Positions 1-10,278 are shown, numbered from the stretch's first letter. The stretch is 64,000 nt of DNA from Bacteroidota bacterium (GCA_018267215.1 JAFDYX010000033.1:1-64000), one strand, 5' to 3'. The notes: generated by a model from the letters alone, not told the origin. Numbers and translations are program-made.

Positions 1-3000
1 CTGTTCGTCCAGCTATAGGTTTCCCCGCCTCCCGTGTTGGCCGTAAAGTTGATCGCACCGATGGCTCCTCCGCTGCAAACCGTCACGTTCCCCTGCGCGG
101 CCACCACCGGGCTCGGGTGAATCGTTAAATTAAAATTCTTGGTGGTGCCAGTGCAGCCATTCTTTGATGCCTGATAAGTAATCGTTCCTATAACATCTGC
201 TCCGGTAACATTTGATCCTCCGGAAAATACTAAATTACCAAGACCGGAAGCCGGAATACCGATGGCTATATTGGTATTTGTCCACGAAACGGTTGATCCT
301 GCAATAGTGGCTACCAATGGAATATTGATTGAAGCACCCGGGCAGAAAGCCACGTTTGCCTGAGCAGAAACTTGCGGAATGGGGTTTACTGTTGCATTCA
401 CAGCAAAAGGAATTCCTGCGCATCCAGCAGCCTGAGGAATGATACTATATGTTACACTCCCAATATTTATCCCGTCTGTTGATGTAAGGCTTTGATTGAT
501 TAAAACTCCGGCACCAGCTGATGCCCCTGTAACATTGGTGCTTGATTGTACTGTCCAAGTAAATGTTGTACCCGGAGTAGCATTGGGGTTAGTAATAGCA
601 ATATTGGTGGATGCCCCACTGCAAATAATTACATCAGTGGCAGCAGCATCTGGAATCTTATTCACCGTCAAGGTGGCAAAAGCGCTGGTAACCGTGGCCG
701 AACAGGCCCCGCTCCCATTGTTCACCACTACCTGGTATTTGTTCCCGCTCAATGCAAGGGTGATCCCCGTCAGCGTGAGCGTACCGGTGCTGACACCACT
801 ATAAATCCCTGTGTTCGTTAAGTTCACTCCGTTCTCCTGCCATTGGTACGATAAATTTGATCCCGATGCCGTCACGCTGAACGTGACCGTGGCCCCCTGG
901 CAGGCCGTCACGTTGGTCGGACCCACACTGACTACCGCGTTCTGCTGTACCGTCAGCGTGGCCGGTGAACTGTTCACCGTGGGCGTACACGCGCCACCTA
1001 CCACTGCCCGGTATTGATACCCTGAATAACCATACGGGACGCCCGTCAGGCTCAACGTGGCCGTGGCCGATCCGCTGTAAACCCCGCCTGAAACATTGTT
1101 GAACGTGGCCCCTCCGTCCGTGCTCACCTGCCATTGGTAGGTGGGCGATGTCGTACTCCCCGCATTGACCGTAAAACTTGTATTGGTGGTCTCGCATATC
1201 GTGCTGTTGGATGGCGATGAGGTTATCTGGGGCAGCACGTTCACCGTCAAGGTGGCCACGCTGCTGGTCACCGCCGGGGCACACGTGCCGCTCACTACCA
1301 CATCATAATTGGCCGCATCCCCCGCCACCGTGCTCAAGATACTATAACTCGAACTTGTCGCACCTCCGATGTTCACCGTGTTCTTCCGCCACTGGTAGGT
1401 CAGCCCCGTGCCCGTGCCCGCCACGCTGAACGTAACACCGCTCCCCTGGCAGACTGTTTGGTTCACAGGCTGGGTCGTGATCGAGGGGGGCATGTTCACA
1501 GTAATAATAGCATTGGCCGTAGCAGCAATACCGTTGCCATCTTTTACCGTAACTGTGTAGGTAGTGGTGGTTAGTGGATTGGCCGTGGGGTTGGCAACAC
1601 TTGTAGAACTCAATCCAGCAGCAGGAGCCCAAGCATAAACAAAAGTAGCATCGCCCACCGGGTTGGCAGTAATCATTATGCCGGCACCACCAGTACAAAT
1701 AGGTGTTGCTCCGGAAATTGATACTGAAGGATTAGCCAGCGTTATTCCGGTAAACGCAGAAGTTTGACCGGCTGTTAATGATGCGTTTGAGGCGGTGAGT
1801 GTGCTGCCGCCCAACGCCACATATTTTATCCACGGATTTGTGTTTTGGTTGAACGTACCATTTAACTGTGCGCTTCCTGTACTTGTCTCCGCTCCATTTA
1901 CATCGGTACCAACATAATTAGCAGAAATAGTAGCTACGCTTGCAGCAGAAGAGGTAACGTTCCAATATCGTTTTAAATAATTAGTAGTGCTTGAGTTATT
2001 GGGATGTTTCGAGGCAACCACAGAAACATTGATGTTAGTGGGTGCTCCTGATGTTACGTTAACAGTAATGGGTGAGTAATTAGGTCCGGCATCGCCTATC
2101 GGAAAAGTGAACGGGCCTGTTGAACCGTAAGCTTTTATTACTTGGCCTAAACCGGAGGCTACGATCATCCGGCTGGCTGACGGAGCTACGATAGAAACAG
2201 ATGCCGATGAGCCCAGCAAAAGATTATTGGCGCCCAGCACCAAATTACCCGAGTTGATTGTCAGTGTGCCATTGATGGTGGTAGCCGCATTGAGCAATGC
2301 ATTTCCAGATGACTGAGTGATCGTCAGATTATTATATGTGCCTGATGTAATCGTCTGAGAACTGCCGTAATACTCCACCGTGCCCGAATTGATAGCCAAC
2401 CCGTTGGTACCAGAAAAACGGATTGTTCCCCCTGTGTTGTTGACAGAGCCATAACTGAGTGTATTGGCACCCATATCTAATACGACTGTATTGGTCAACG
2501 CATTGCTCACGGTTAAGTTTCCGGTTGCGTTTTTCGTGCCTGAGCCGGAGCATGTCAGATTGTAGTACGTAACTTGTGCGATCGGCTGCGCAGTGCTTCC
2601 GTTGTAGTTTACCGTTCCATTGTTGTTATTGAAAGTTCCGCTGTTGGTAAAAATTCCGGCAATATTAAGATTACCAGTTGGTGCGATGAGTGTACCTGCA
2701 TTGACGTTCAGGTTATTGACGGTTACATCTCCGGCAGCAAAGGCCAGCGTTCCCGCTCCGGATTTGGTAAGGTTGTAGGAGCCTGCCGAAACTACACCGC
2801 CTACAGTGAGTGTATTGGCATTGACTGATATGTTTCTGTTTGCAGTAACAGTAACATTTCCGTTTCCTAAATTCAGGTTTCGAGTTCCATTAAAGATAAA
2901 GTCGCCATTCCACTGTTGTGGGTAGTTTGTCAGATTGATCGTTCCGGCAGTTGTGTTGTCAATCGTGCCTCCGTTAATTGTAAATGTTCCGGCCGATGAG

Positions 3001-4550
3001 CCCAGCGCGCTGCTGTTGTTGATGTTCAGCGTTCCGCTGTTTAATGTTACACCGCCTGTGAAAGTACTGGCTCCTGATAAAGTCCAGGTGCCGGTGCCCG
3101 ACTTAGTAACTGAGCCTGCGCCCGTGCCGATAATACTCGCTACACTTCCACCTGCATTTCCATCCAATGTTAAATTGTTTCCGGAGCCTGTAATCGTTCC
3201 GACATTCGTGATGTTGATAGCACCCGCATTAGCCAAGATGGTGGCATTACCGCCCAGCGACAATAAGCCGCTGCACGTAGCTGCCGCTCCACTGTTTTGT
3301 AATGCCCCTCCAGCTACTCCGGTTCCGGCTAAGGATAATGTGTTGGTCAGGTTGTTACCGTTCAGGTCGAGGGTAGCCCCCGCGGTAACGGTTACCGAGC
3401 CCGTACCCAGTGGACTGGCCGCTCCCATCACCAGTGTTCCTGCAGATATGCTAGTGCCTCCCGAATAGGTATTGCCACCATTCGATATATTCAAAATACC
3501 TGCGCCCAGTTTGGTGATTGAGTTACCCCCGCTGATGATACTGCTTACCGATAGGTCGGGGTTTGATCCACCCAACGCCACATTAAAATTTCTGTTAGCA
3601 CCATTCAGTGCAATCGGTGCGCTGATGGCAGCGGTAGTGGCATTGGCATTGGTGGTAATATCTCCATTCAGCGTGATGGTACCCGTGCCAGAAATAGTGG
3701 AGCCTGTTAAATTGACTGAACCAGCCGTTACATTTCGTGTACCTAAATTGAAAGTTCCGGCGTTAACGATCAGCGCATTGGTAACAACTACGGAATTAGC
3801 CAAACTTACTGTTGTGGTATTGTTGGATGTTAAACTATTTACTGTGGCCGGCAATGCAGACCCCACATTTTGTGCACCCGTACCATTGTAAACATAGTTG
3901 GCCGAAGTTGAATAAGAAGTACCCCCCCCCGTAACCTGAATATTACCCGAGCCGCCACCGGTTACAATCCCTTGTGGCGAGCCTATCTGTAAAGTAGCGT
4001 TAGGACTCAATACAAAATTAGCAGCAAAGCTACCCTGATTAACTATCCCAGTAGGCCCGATCGTTAAATTACCATCATTCTGAAAACTTCGAATCGGAGT
4101 AGCACAGTTTATGGTAAGTGTTCCATTGATAAACCCCGAGGCAGATGAAGTAAGAAGAACATTAAATCTTAGGCTTGGTTGTCCCAGCAACAGCGTAGCC
4201 CCAGATGGAATGGTAAGAGTACCTGTAATAGTAATCAACCTTGGGTTAACATCAGATCCAAATGCTAATGTACCCGTACCAGTAATAGTTAATGAGTTGA
4301 GGGTGATAGCAGGGACTCCGGTAATAGTACCAAAGGAGGCATCAATAGTTACGGAGGCACCAACACCGGGCACTCCGTTAGTCCAGTTGGCTGCGGTTGT
4401 CCACACCCCATCACCACCTAAGCCATTCCAGGCCGTGGTTTGAGCCGTTGCCGTATGAGTTGCAATAAAAAGGAGGATGCTCGCAAAAAGAACATGAGGG
4501 GCTTTAAAACGAAATCTATTTCTAAACCTATCAAGTAAAAGTTCGAGCAT
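1..4550 (-). CDS. Giant repetitive secreted adhesin, C-terminus outside the window
   Basis: An uninterrupted minus-strand reading frame runs from ATG at 4550 to the window edge, giving 1516 complete codons with no stop. A hydrophobic leader ends near residue 37 in TATAQ, as expected for an exported protein. Residues about 38-850 are Gly/Asn/Thr/Ser-rich repeats with motifs such as TLNGDITT, SGGTSISAGTLV and KSGTGTWTLSGAS, typical of autotransporter-associated beta-strand (beta-helix) repeats. After about residue 930 come Ig-like repeats with CQG...VTFSV...YQW motifs, then PKD-like segments with FCPGASINIPL. In this phylum such proteins usually end in a type IX secretion sorting domain, which would lie beyond the edge; that is inference. 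It begins 55 bp after the lipoprotein gene and is probably the last gene of that operon. Plus-strand frames across it are shadows. Confidence 0.85.
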   Translation of the reverse strand, partial: MLELLLDRFRNRFRFKAPHVLFASILLFIATHTATAQTTAWNGLGGDGVWTTAANWTNGVPGVGASVTIDASFGTITGVPAITLNSLTITGTGTLAFGSDVNPRLITITGTLTIPSGATLLLGQPSLRFNVLLTSSASGFINGTLTINCATPIRSFQNDGNLTIGPTGIVNQGSFAANFVLSPNATLQIGSPQGIVTGGGSGNIQVTGGGTSYSTSANYVYNGTGAQNVGSALPATVNSLTSNNTTTVSLANSVVVTNALIVNAGTFNLGTRNVTAGSVNLTGSTISGTGTITLNGDITTNANATTAAISAPIALNGANRNFNVALGGSNPDLSVSSIISGGNSITKLGAGILNISNGGNTYSGGTSISAGTLVMGAASPLGTGSVTVTAGATLDLNGNNLTNTLSLAGTGVAGGALQNSGAAATCSGLLSLGGNATILANAGAINITNVGTITGSGNNLTLDGNAGGSVASIIGTGAGSVTKSGTGTWTLSGASTFTGGVTLNSGTLNINNSSALGSSAGTFTINGGTIDNTTAGTINLTNYPQQWNGDFIFNGTRNLNLGNGNVTVTANRNISVNANTLTVGGVVSAGSYNLTKSGAGTLAFAAGDVTVNNLNVNAGTLIAPTGNLNIAGIFTNSGTFNNNNGTVNYNGSTAQPIAQVTYYNLTCSGSGTKNATGNLTVSNALTNTVVLDMGANTLSYGSVNNTGGTIRFSGTNGLAINSGTVEYYGSSQTITSGTYNNLTITQSSGNALLNAATTINGTLTINSGNLVLGANNLLLGSSASVSIVAPSASRMIVASGLGQVIKAYGSTGPFTFPIGDAGPNYSPITVNVTSGAPTNINVSVVASKHPNNSSTTNYLKRYWNVTSSAASVATISANYVGTDVNGAETSTGSAQLNGTFNQNTNPWIKYVALGGSTLTASNASLTAGQTSAFTGITLANPSVSISGATPICTGGAGIMITANPVGDATFVYAWAPAAGLSSTSVANPTANPLTTTTYTVTVKDGNGIAATANAIITVNMPPSITTQPVNQTVCQGSGVTFSVAGTGTGLTYQWRKNTVNIGGATSSSYSILSTVAGDAANYDVVVSGTCAPAVTSSVATLTVNVLPQITSSPSNSTICETTNTSFTVNAGSTTSPTYQWQVSTDGGATFNNVSGGVYSGSATATLSLTGVPYGYSGYQYRAVVGGACTPTVNSSPATLTVQQNAVVSVGPTNVTACQGATVTFSVTASGSNLSYQWQENGVNLTNTGIYSGVSTGTLTLTGITLALSGNKYQVVVNNGSGACSATVTSAFATLTVNKIPDAAATDVIICSGASTNIAITNPNATPGTTFTWTVQSSTNVTGASAGAGVLINQSLTSTDGINIGSVTYSIIPQAAGCAGIPFAVNATVNPIPQVSAQANVAFCPGASINIPLVATIAGSTVSWTNTNIAIGIPASGLGNLVFSGGSNVTGADVIGTITYQASKNGCTGTTKNFNLTIHPSPVVAAQGNVTVCSGGAIGAINFTANTGGGETYSWTN
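3922..3930 (-). repeat. Nine-base homopolymer G tract inside the adhesin gene
   Basis: Nine consecutive C on the plus strand read as nine G in the adhesin sense strand, encoding Thr-Gly-Gly-Gly near residue 208 in the context VTGGGTSYST. The frame is open on both sides in this assembly, so the gene is in the ON state. Tracts of this length are prone to slipped-strand mispairing. Confidence 0.8.
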
Positions 4551-4605
4551 GGTTGGGGTATAGGATTGCGACTTTGATTGGTTTTAATTAGTAAAAGTAA
4601 CCATT

Positions 4606-5901
4606 TTATTCCTGCAGTTTTCCCTGGGCATTTAATTTCATCAGCACAATTTTATATTGATTTACCGGGTTGCCCAATTGAAAAGTGCCCAATACCATAA
4701 TATGTCCATCGGGCAATTCCGCCACTGCGGCAGCGGTGTCATCGCCTACCCCGCCAAATGTAATCGGAAAACCGGCCGAGAGAGTTAACAGTATATCCGT
4801 TTTCAATAGTACAATATCGCTGTTAGTGGCAGTTGAAAAGGTGTTGGCTAAAAAATAATATCCGGCCTGGCCTGAGGCGCAACCTGTTACGTACGGAGTT
4901 GCCGAACTGGTATTAGGGATTTTACCCAAAGAAGGGCTCTGAGTTGCGGGGCCTCTTATTGAATATTGTGCTTCGTAATCGGAATTGCCGGTTCCTGCCA
5001 AATCAGCTCTCCTCATTTTTAATACTTTCAAAAAAACATTTCCGCCCCCGTCAACCGAGCTTCCTGTCAGGAGAAGCCCGTTGGCTGTAAATGCATCTGT
5101 CATCCTATCATAAGCACTGTAGGTAGTAAAAACCGTGAGTGAATCGCTGACAAAACCGGCTGGCAAGCCGTTAGGGTCGTTAATGGAATACCCAAAATAT
5201 TTTTGGCCTAAGTTTCCCTGATACCCTACCCGAGAGTTACCATATATATAAAAAAGCCCCGGAGAAGTTTCGAACGACCGCACTGCATCATCAAAATTAT
5301 TGCCGGGGTTGTAGGTTACGTTCCATGTGGTGGCCAATGTATTGTTCATTCGAAAACTCCATGCCAGTGTATCTGTTTTAAAGGGATTCTGCGGGTCGGG
5401 GCCGAGTGTATTACCGGATATCAGAAAACCCTGATCTTGTGTTTGGATGATCGTATTTGAGTATGTATTGGTGGGCGAAGGAATCGCCACACCTGAAGTT
5501 TTTGCTCCGGAGCCGGCATCAAAAAAATAAAGCGACACAAAAGAAGTAACGGCAGACGGGTAGCGGTTTGCCACCACAGCCAATTTTTGATCGGCCGTCA
5601 GTATAAAACCCCGAGCTTCGGTTTCTACGCTTTCATTAAATGTTCGCTGCCAGATCACATCACCGGTAGTGCTGGCTTTGGCTAAATATATTTTCTGCAG
5701 GGAATCATCGGCAGCCCGGGAGTTCCCTAATATGTATAAGGTGCCATCTGCATTTGTTATCAACGCCACTGCCCGTTGGTTGCCATCGCCACCAAAATAT
5801 TTTAAAAAATAACTTTTGCTTGGATCCTTGATATTCATCCTTGTGTCACAAGCCGTGAAGCCGATTATCAGTAATGCAATTAACAGGTAAGCAACTCTCA
5901 T
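4606..5901 (-). CDS. Lipoprotein with repeated propeller-like motifs
   Basis: The protein starts MRVAYLLIALLIIGFTAC, a lipoprotein signal with a lipobox-like GFTAC, so it should be anchored to an envelope membrane. The body repeats a pattern of a Gly/Asp-rich turn followed by a strand: ALITNADGTLYILGNS near the start, TQDQGFLISGNT in the middle and ELPDGHIMVLGTF near the end. This resembles beta-propeller repeats of surface proteins in this phylum, but no catalytic motif is visible. I chose the start at 5901 because its ATG overlaps the upstream stop as ATGA; a start at 5925 is also open and would add eight residues. It is translationally coupled to the barrel gene and followed by the giant adhesin, so a role in surface assembly is plausible but inferred. 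Confidence 0.75.
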   Translation of the reverse strand: MRVAYLLIALLIIGFTACDTRMNIKDPSKSYFLKYFGGDGNQRAVALITNADGTLYILGNSRAADDSLQKIYLAKASTTGDVIWQRTFNESVETEARGFILTADQKLAVVANRYPSAVTSFVSLYFFDAGSGAKTSGVAIPSPTNTYSNTIIQTQDQGFLISGNTLGPDPQNPFKTDTLAWSFRMNNTLATTWNVTYNPGNNFDDAVRSFETSPGLFYIYGNSRVGYQGNLGQKYFGYSINDPNGLPAGFVSDSLTVFTTYSAYDRMTDAFTANGLLLTGSSVDGGGNVFLKVLKMRRADLAGTGNSDYEAQYSIRGPATQSPSLGKIPNTSSATPYVTGCASGQAGYYFLANTFSTATNSDIVLLKTDILLTLSAGFPITFGGVGDDTAAAVAELPDGHIMVLGTFQLGNPVNQYKIVLMKLNAQGKLQE

Positions 5902-7010
5902 CGGGTATTTTTTTTGATGTGCCATTTTTGCAGCAACCCAGCCACTACTCGTTTCTTTTTTCGTGGATTATACAACGGCTGTACATATCCGATTGAAATG
6001 CTGAGGTTATCCAACCGAAATAACGGTGATGCATACTGGTATTGAATGACACCGGGTGAGAGTTGGCCGTTAGCGGTATAAATACTTTTAGTCAGGTTGG
6101 AAAGCCCAGCCATGTAGCGGATTTCTCCCACGATAAAATTTTTTCCTACTTTATATTTTACTCCACCTCCCAATATCAACGACCGGTTGATCTGGTTGCG
6201 CATGGACGTGAGTATAAGATCGGCACCTTGCGAAGCTTTTTGACTTCCCACCAATGGTGAGTTATAGTCAACTTGGTCGGGCGACAACCGCGCGCCCAAT
6301 AATAAATTGGCTGCCACCCCGGCCAAGAAAAACGGTCTGATTGTTCCGCTGTCGTACGAATATTTCAGGTAAACAGGCACGTCAATCCAATCTTGTTTTT
6401 CAATACCGGTCAGCTGTTGCTGGGCGTATCCATCGTGCCACACCGATTTAAAATTCTTTTTGGAATAGGCTAACCCCATGCTCAGGCTCCATCGTTCATT
6501 AAAATTCCAATCAACGCCTCCTCCGAATAAAAAACCTACTCTGAGTATTTTGTTGGTAGAGAGCGCAGCGGGGTTGCTGGTGGTATTTACTTCATATATG
6601 TAACGGGGAAACGAAGTATTTAAGCCCATCCGTACATAAGGGGTAAACACAGGAGTAGAAGTAAATTTTTTGCTGAGATAGTAAACATCTACCGGATCGC
6701 GATACGGGTTGGCTACGTATTCGGGGTCTGCTTTGAGTAAAGACAGATAGCTTTTTTCGGCCGAGGCGTGGTCGTCTAAAATCAGGTAGGCTTGTGTCAG
6801 CAACAGATTTGCCCGCACTCGTTGTTCGCTGGTAAATCCTCTTTCCAGACATTGTTTTAAAATTTCAGGCAGCCCGTAAAAGCGGCCGGCTTCAAATTCG
6901 GCAGTGGCATAGTTTAGTGTTTGTTCGCAATCTTTTTCTCGTTCCTGCCCCAGCAACGGATGGCAGAAAAGAATCGATGACAAAAAAAGAAAACATAGAA
7001 CCTGCTTCAT
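5898..7010 (-). CDS. TPR-like N-terminus plus outer-membrane beta-barrel protein
   Basis: A signal peptide (VLCFLFLSSILFCHPLLGQ) is followed by about 90 residues of helical, TPR-like sequence (LLLTQAYLILDDHASAEKSY). A C-terminal half of alternating strands follows, such as VGFLFGGGVDWNFNERWSL and FIVGEIRYMAGLSNL, typical of PorT-like outer-membrane barrels. It probably sits in the outer membrane with a periplasmic helical domain. Its ATG overlaps the stop of the STAND-WD40 gene by one base, and its stop overlaps the lipoprotein start, so the three genes form an operon. The family suggests secretion, adhesion or motility support in Bacteroidota, but no specific homologue can be named. Confidence 0.75.
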   Translation of the reverse strand: MKQVLCFLFLSSILFCHPLLGQEREKDCEQTLNYATAEFEAGRFYGLPEILKQCLERGFTSEQRVRANLLLTQAYLILDDHASAEKSYLSLLKADPEYVANPYRDPVDVYYLSKKFTSTPVFTPYVRMGLNTSFPRYIYEVNTTSNPAALSTNKILRVGFLFGGGVDWNFNERWSLSMGLAYSKKNFKSVWHDGYAQQQLTGIEKQDWIDVPVYLKYSYDSGTIRPFFLAGVAANLLLGARLSPDQVDYNSPLVGSQKASQGADLILTSMRNQINRSLILGGGVKYKVGKNFIVGEIRYMAGLSNLTKSIYTANGQLSPGVIQYQYASPLFRLDNLSISIGYVQPLYNPRKKKRVVAGLLQKWHIKKNTR

Positions 7011-10000
7011 CAGAAACTTTTTATCAATAGGTTTCTACAAGTAGTTTCGTATGTCACCCCGTTGCCCACATAGATTTCCCATTCTTCCGGTGTCATATTC
7101 CTTTCCAGTTTAGGACATACTTTATCGGCTAGCGTTTTGGGGTCTGTAGGCCAAATGCGCACTTCTCCGTTATTGCATGATGCTAAAAGATAATCTGATT
7201 CTTTTGTAAATGCCAAATTCCAAACGTAGCCGTTATTATTATCCATCACGATCGGTAAATCTTCCGGATGATCTACCACCCACATCTGTACTTTACGGTC
7301 TAGCCCGGCACTGGCCAAAAGCAGTCCATCGGGGCTAAATTCTAAATCAGAAATCCCTGCTTTATGCCCTGATAACTCTTTTTCTACTTTAGCCGAATTG
7401 ATGTTAACTAGCTTCACCGTTCCTTTGGCAGCGCTTACATTTTCTACCCCATACGCCACCATAGGCCGAAATGGATGAAAGGCTACGGACAAAATACGGT
7501 TGGGTGCTTCGTCCAGTAATTCTTTTACTTGATAAGTCTTTAGATCAATTAATACTAATTTGCCTGTTGGCGATGCGGCTACCGCTAATTTTCCATCCGT
7601 ACTGATGTCGATGGATTTGATCTCGTACGGGAATGAAGCAATTTGTTTTGATTTGCCCGTAGCGGCATTATTTAATCGCAATGTTTTGTCCACTGATGAC
7701 GAGATGAAATCTTGCGAATTATCGGGCAAGAATTTTAAATCTGTCACCAATCCGGTATGCCCGCTGATGATTCTCTTTTTAGTATTCGAAAAATTGAATA
7801 CCTCTATGTAGCTGGAGTCGCTCCCGTTCACCAGATACTGTTCATCGCGGCTCAGTGCCAACACCTTGTTGGGGTGTTCTTTTTGGTCTAATAATTTATT
7901 GATTTTTTGTTCTTTGTAATCACCCTGAAAAATCCGGCCGTCATTGCCGGTAACAAAGAAACTGGCGGTATTTTGCGAAACTACTAAGGCAAACATTTTG
8001 CTTTTATAAATACCGGGCATTTTCACGGCATTGTAAGTAGAGCCGTACAATTTGGTGAGCGAGTAGTACAGACCCCGGAAAACATAAGGATCATATTTTT
8101 TGCCACCAAAGCGAGTGTGGAAGAGGTATCCTTGCATGGCGGTGGCTCCGGCCAGGTTTTTGTCGTCTATTCCTTCTGATTTTGCTTCGAGTGATTGGGC
8201 AATAGAGAGCATCAGGCGCGCGTTGTTTTCTTTATAGTTTAGCTCGGCACGGTTGTATTCTTGTTTGGCCACATCTCGGGCAACACGTGCGCTATCCCGT
8301 TGTTCTCTGGCTATGTTGTAATTATTTTCAGCATCTTTTTGCAGCACATCTTTCTCAAACAAAAGTTGGCGAAGTTGTTCATTGCGATTGGCTAATTCAG
8401 TGTTCTTTCCTTCAATTTCAGTTTGCTTGGCTTTAATTTCTAAAGTTTGTTTCTGCGCAATATCGCGCTGCTTTTGCGCTTCTGCTGATGCTTGTTCAGC
8501 CAGTTTTTGTTGGGTTTTTGCTCTGGTTAAGTTCTTCTCAGCTTCAATGCTGTTGATCAACCCATAAAAGAAAAACATGATAGCCACCACCAAGAAAATA
8601 GCCAGTACAATATTAGTAGCCCGGGCTCTGCGCAACATTTTGCGCTGTTGCATTTCCTGGTTTTTTAGTTCAGCCTCGTGGGCGATGCGGCTGGATTCCA
8701 AGAAGACAATTGCTCTTTCAAAGGTGTTATCGTAGCGCTGTGCCCATGCGCGGGTGGGGTGTTGTTTTTTCTGCCAGTTCAGCGCCAGTTGTAAATCGGG
8801 CGGACGCCAAAGACTGGTTTCGCCAGTTTGGTACATGGCGGCTGCACCCGATATGCGTTTGTACATTTGTGCCGATTCTGCTTCATCTTCTACCCACTTA
8901 GCCAGTCTTGTCCAGATACGCATCAAACTTTCGTGCGACAACTCAATGGTTGAACCGGCATGCAGCATGACATTTGTGCCAGGCATTAAAAATGAACGGC
9001 CCGGTTTCCTGAAATTATCCACTACATCAATTACTTCTTTTTCCTGTGCATCAGCCAATTCTGCTATCAAGCCAATCTTGGCGGATTTGCGTATGCCTTG
9101 GTTATCCTGAGTTTTTTCGGTTATAGATTTGAATATTACCTGCGCTATTTCTTTTTGTCGGGTATTCAAGTCTTCAAATGCTTCGTTGGCATGAAGCGAC
9201 AACGCCTGGCTAATTTTACCAACGGCATTATAGTGCCTGATATCAATAGGCTCGCCCGGATCATGGTTGGCCTCCCAATAATCCCACGTGCGCATCATGA
9301 CATGTTGTAAAATGGGCAGTTGGTCTTGGTTCTCACCCAAATCATTCAGCAACCGTTTCAGTAGGCGGGGCGCAATTTTTCCACCGCTCACGGAAACAGG
9401 CCCTTCGATGGCCATCCGCTTTTGTTCGCGGGTCATCTGTGGCACCAGATAATTGCTCGTGTTGATCATTTCGCTTAGGCCATGAAAGGAGGCACAATCG
9501 CTAATAAAATCTGCACGCATGCTTGTTGCAACGTACACAGGCACCTCTGTCTGCTGCGTAGCTGTTGTGATGAGGTTTATAAATACGGCCGCTTCATCGC
9601 GCGTCTCGCCTCCGGCTTCTGAATAGCGGAACAATTCTTCAAACTGATCCACCATAAACAGTACGTTCTCGTTCTGGGTACGCTGCATATATTTTGCTAT
9701 ATCCAGCAGCCCGTTTGATCCGCTGCGTAAAACAGAATTGATGATAGCCCGATGAACAGGAACATCCTCTTCTTCAATTCGTTTTGATTCGAGTAAGGTA
9801 CTGATAATTGATTGTGTGAGGTTAGCCAATGGCGACCCGCCAGGGCGGAATTTGCAAATATTCCAAAATGGCCCCGATTGAGTCATAAATCCCCCGTACA
9901 GCACCGGTAGCAGCCCACAATACATTAAACTTGATTTACCGCTACCTGAATAGCCCATCACGGTTACTGTGCGGTGTGTTGATAATTTGAGCAAAATCTC

Positions 10001-10159
10001 ATCCACCTGGCCTTCGCGGCCAAAGTAGAGGTAACATTCCTCCATAGTAAATGGACGAAGACCCGGAAATGGATTAGCCCCTATTTTTTTAGAGGAAATA
10101 TCTATCTCCTCTTCCGGCTCATCCACGACACCACCAACTTTGACAGGTGCATTGAGCAT
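7010..10159 (-). CDS. STAND-type NTPase with membrane helix, coiled coil and WD40 repeats
   Basis: The N-terminus NPFPGLRPFTMEECYLYFGRE is the usual entry to the nSTAND1 NTPase domain. A Walker A motif GYSGSGKSS (residues about 69-77) and Walker B VLFMVDQFEELF (about 166-177) follow. A hydrophobic helix near residue 510 (IVLAIFLVVAIMFFFYGLI) comes next, then a long Ala/Glu/Gln/Lys-rich coiled coil to about residue 650. The C-terminal third has WD40-like repeats (SGHTGLVTDLKFLPD, SGHKAGISDLEFSPDG). Such proteins are regulated scaffolds or switches. The membrane helix places the NTPase and the propeller on opposite sides of the inner membrane or tethers both to it; I cannot tell which. It heads the operon with the barrel protein, lipoprotein and adhesin. 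Confidence 0.85.
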   Translation of the reverse strand: MLNAPVKVGGVVDEPEEEIDISSKKIGANPFPGLRPFTMEECYLYFGREGQVDEILLKLSTHRTVTVMGYSGSGKSSLMYCGLLPVLYGGFMTQSGPFWNICKFRPGGSPLANLTQSIISTLLESKRIEEEDVPVHRAIINSVLRSGSNGLLDIAKYMQRTQNENVLFMVDQFEELFRYSEAGGETRDEAAVFINLITTATQQTEVPVYVATSMRADFISDCASFHGLSEMINTSNYLVPQMTREQKRMAIEGPVSVSGGKIAPRLLKRLLNDLGENQDQLPILQHVMMRTWDYWEANHDPGEPIDIRHYNAVGKISQALSLHANEAFEDLNTRQKEIAQVIFKSITEKTQDNQGIRKSAKIGLIAELADAQEKEVIDVVDNFRKPGRSFLMPGTNVMLHAGSTIELSHESLMRIWTRLAKWVEDEAESAQMYKRISGAAAMYQTGETSLWRPPDLQLALNWQKKQHPTRAWAQRYDNTFERAIVFLESSRIAHEAELKNQEMQQRKMLRRARATNIVLAIFLVVAIMFFFYGLINSIEAEKNLTRAKTQQKLAEQASAEAQKQRDIAQKQTLEIKAKQTEIEGKNTELANRNEQLRQLLFEKDVLQKDAENNYNIAREQRDSARVARDVAKQEYNRAELNYKENNARLMLSIAQSLEAKSEGIDDKNLAGATAMQGYLFHTRFGGKKYDPYVFRGLYYSLTKLYGSTYNAVKMPGIYKSKMFALVVSQNTASFFVTGNDGRIFQGDYKEQKINKLLDQKEHPNKVLALSRDEQYLVNGSDSSYIEVFNFSNTKKRIISGHTGLVTDLKFLPDNSQDFISSSVDKTLRLNNAATGKSKQIASFPYEIKSIDISTDGKLAVAASPTGKLVLIDLKTYQVKELLDEAPNRILSVAFHPFRPMVAYGVENVSAAKGTVKLVNINSAKVEKELSGHKAGISDLEFSPDGLLLASAGLDRKVQMWVVDHPEDLPIVMDNNNGYVWNLAFTKESDYLLASCNNGEVRIWPTDPKTLADKVCPKLERNMTPEEWEIYVGNGVTYETTCRNLLIKSF

Positions 10160-10200
10160 TTCTTCTATTTCCTATAATTAAATGTACTATAAAAATTGCA

Positions 10201-10228
10201 GAAGGAAAGCAACTTGAGGGCTTCCTTC
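10201..10228 (-). terminator. Hairpin between the transporter and STAND genes
   Basis: GAAGGAA and TTCCTTC form inverted arms around a short loop, downstream of the transporter gene in its direction of transcription. Read on the minus strand, the hairpin is followed by a short T-rich stretch (AATTTTTA), so it may be a weak intrinsic terminator. Confidence 0.4.
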
Positions 10229-10278
10229 ACAAAAAATACAAACTACAACTAGTTTAAAAACCTTGAAATTAGGTAAAT

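Noticed and set aside
496..4443. Several plus-strand open frames of 80-177 codons in the first 4.5 kb.
   Set aside because: They are shadows of the long minus-strand adhesin frame, whose repeats and low-complexity codons keep other frames open. Their translations are Pro/Val/Leu-rich with no domain pattern.
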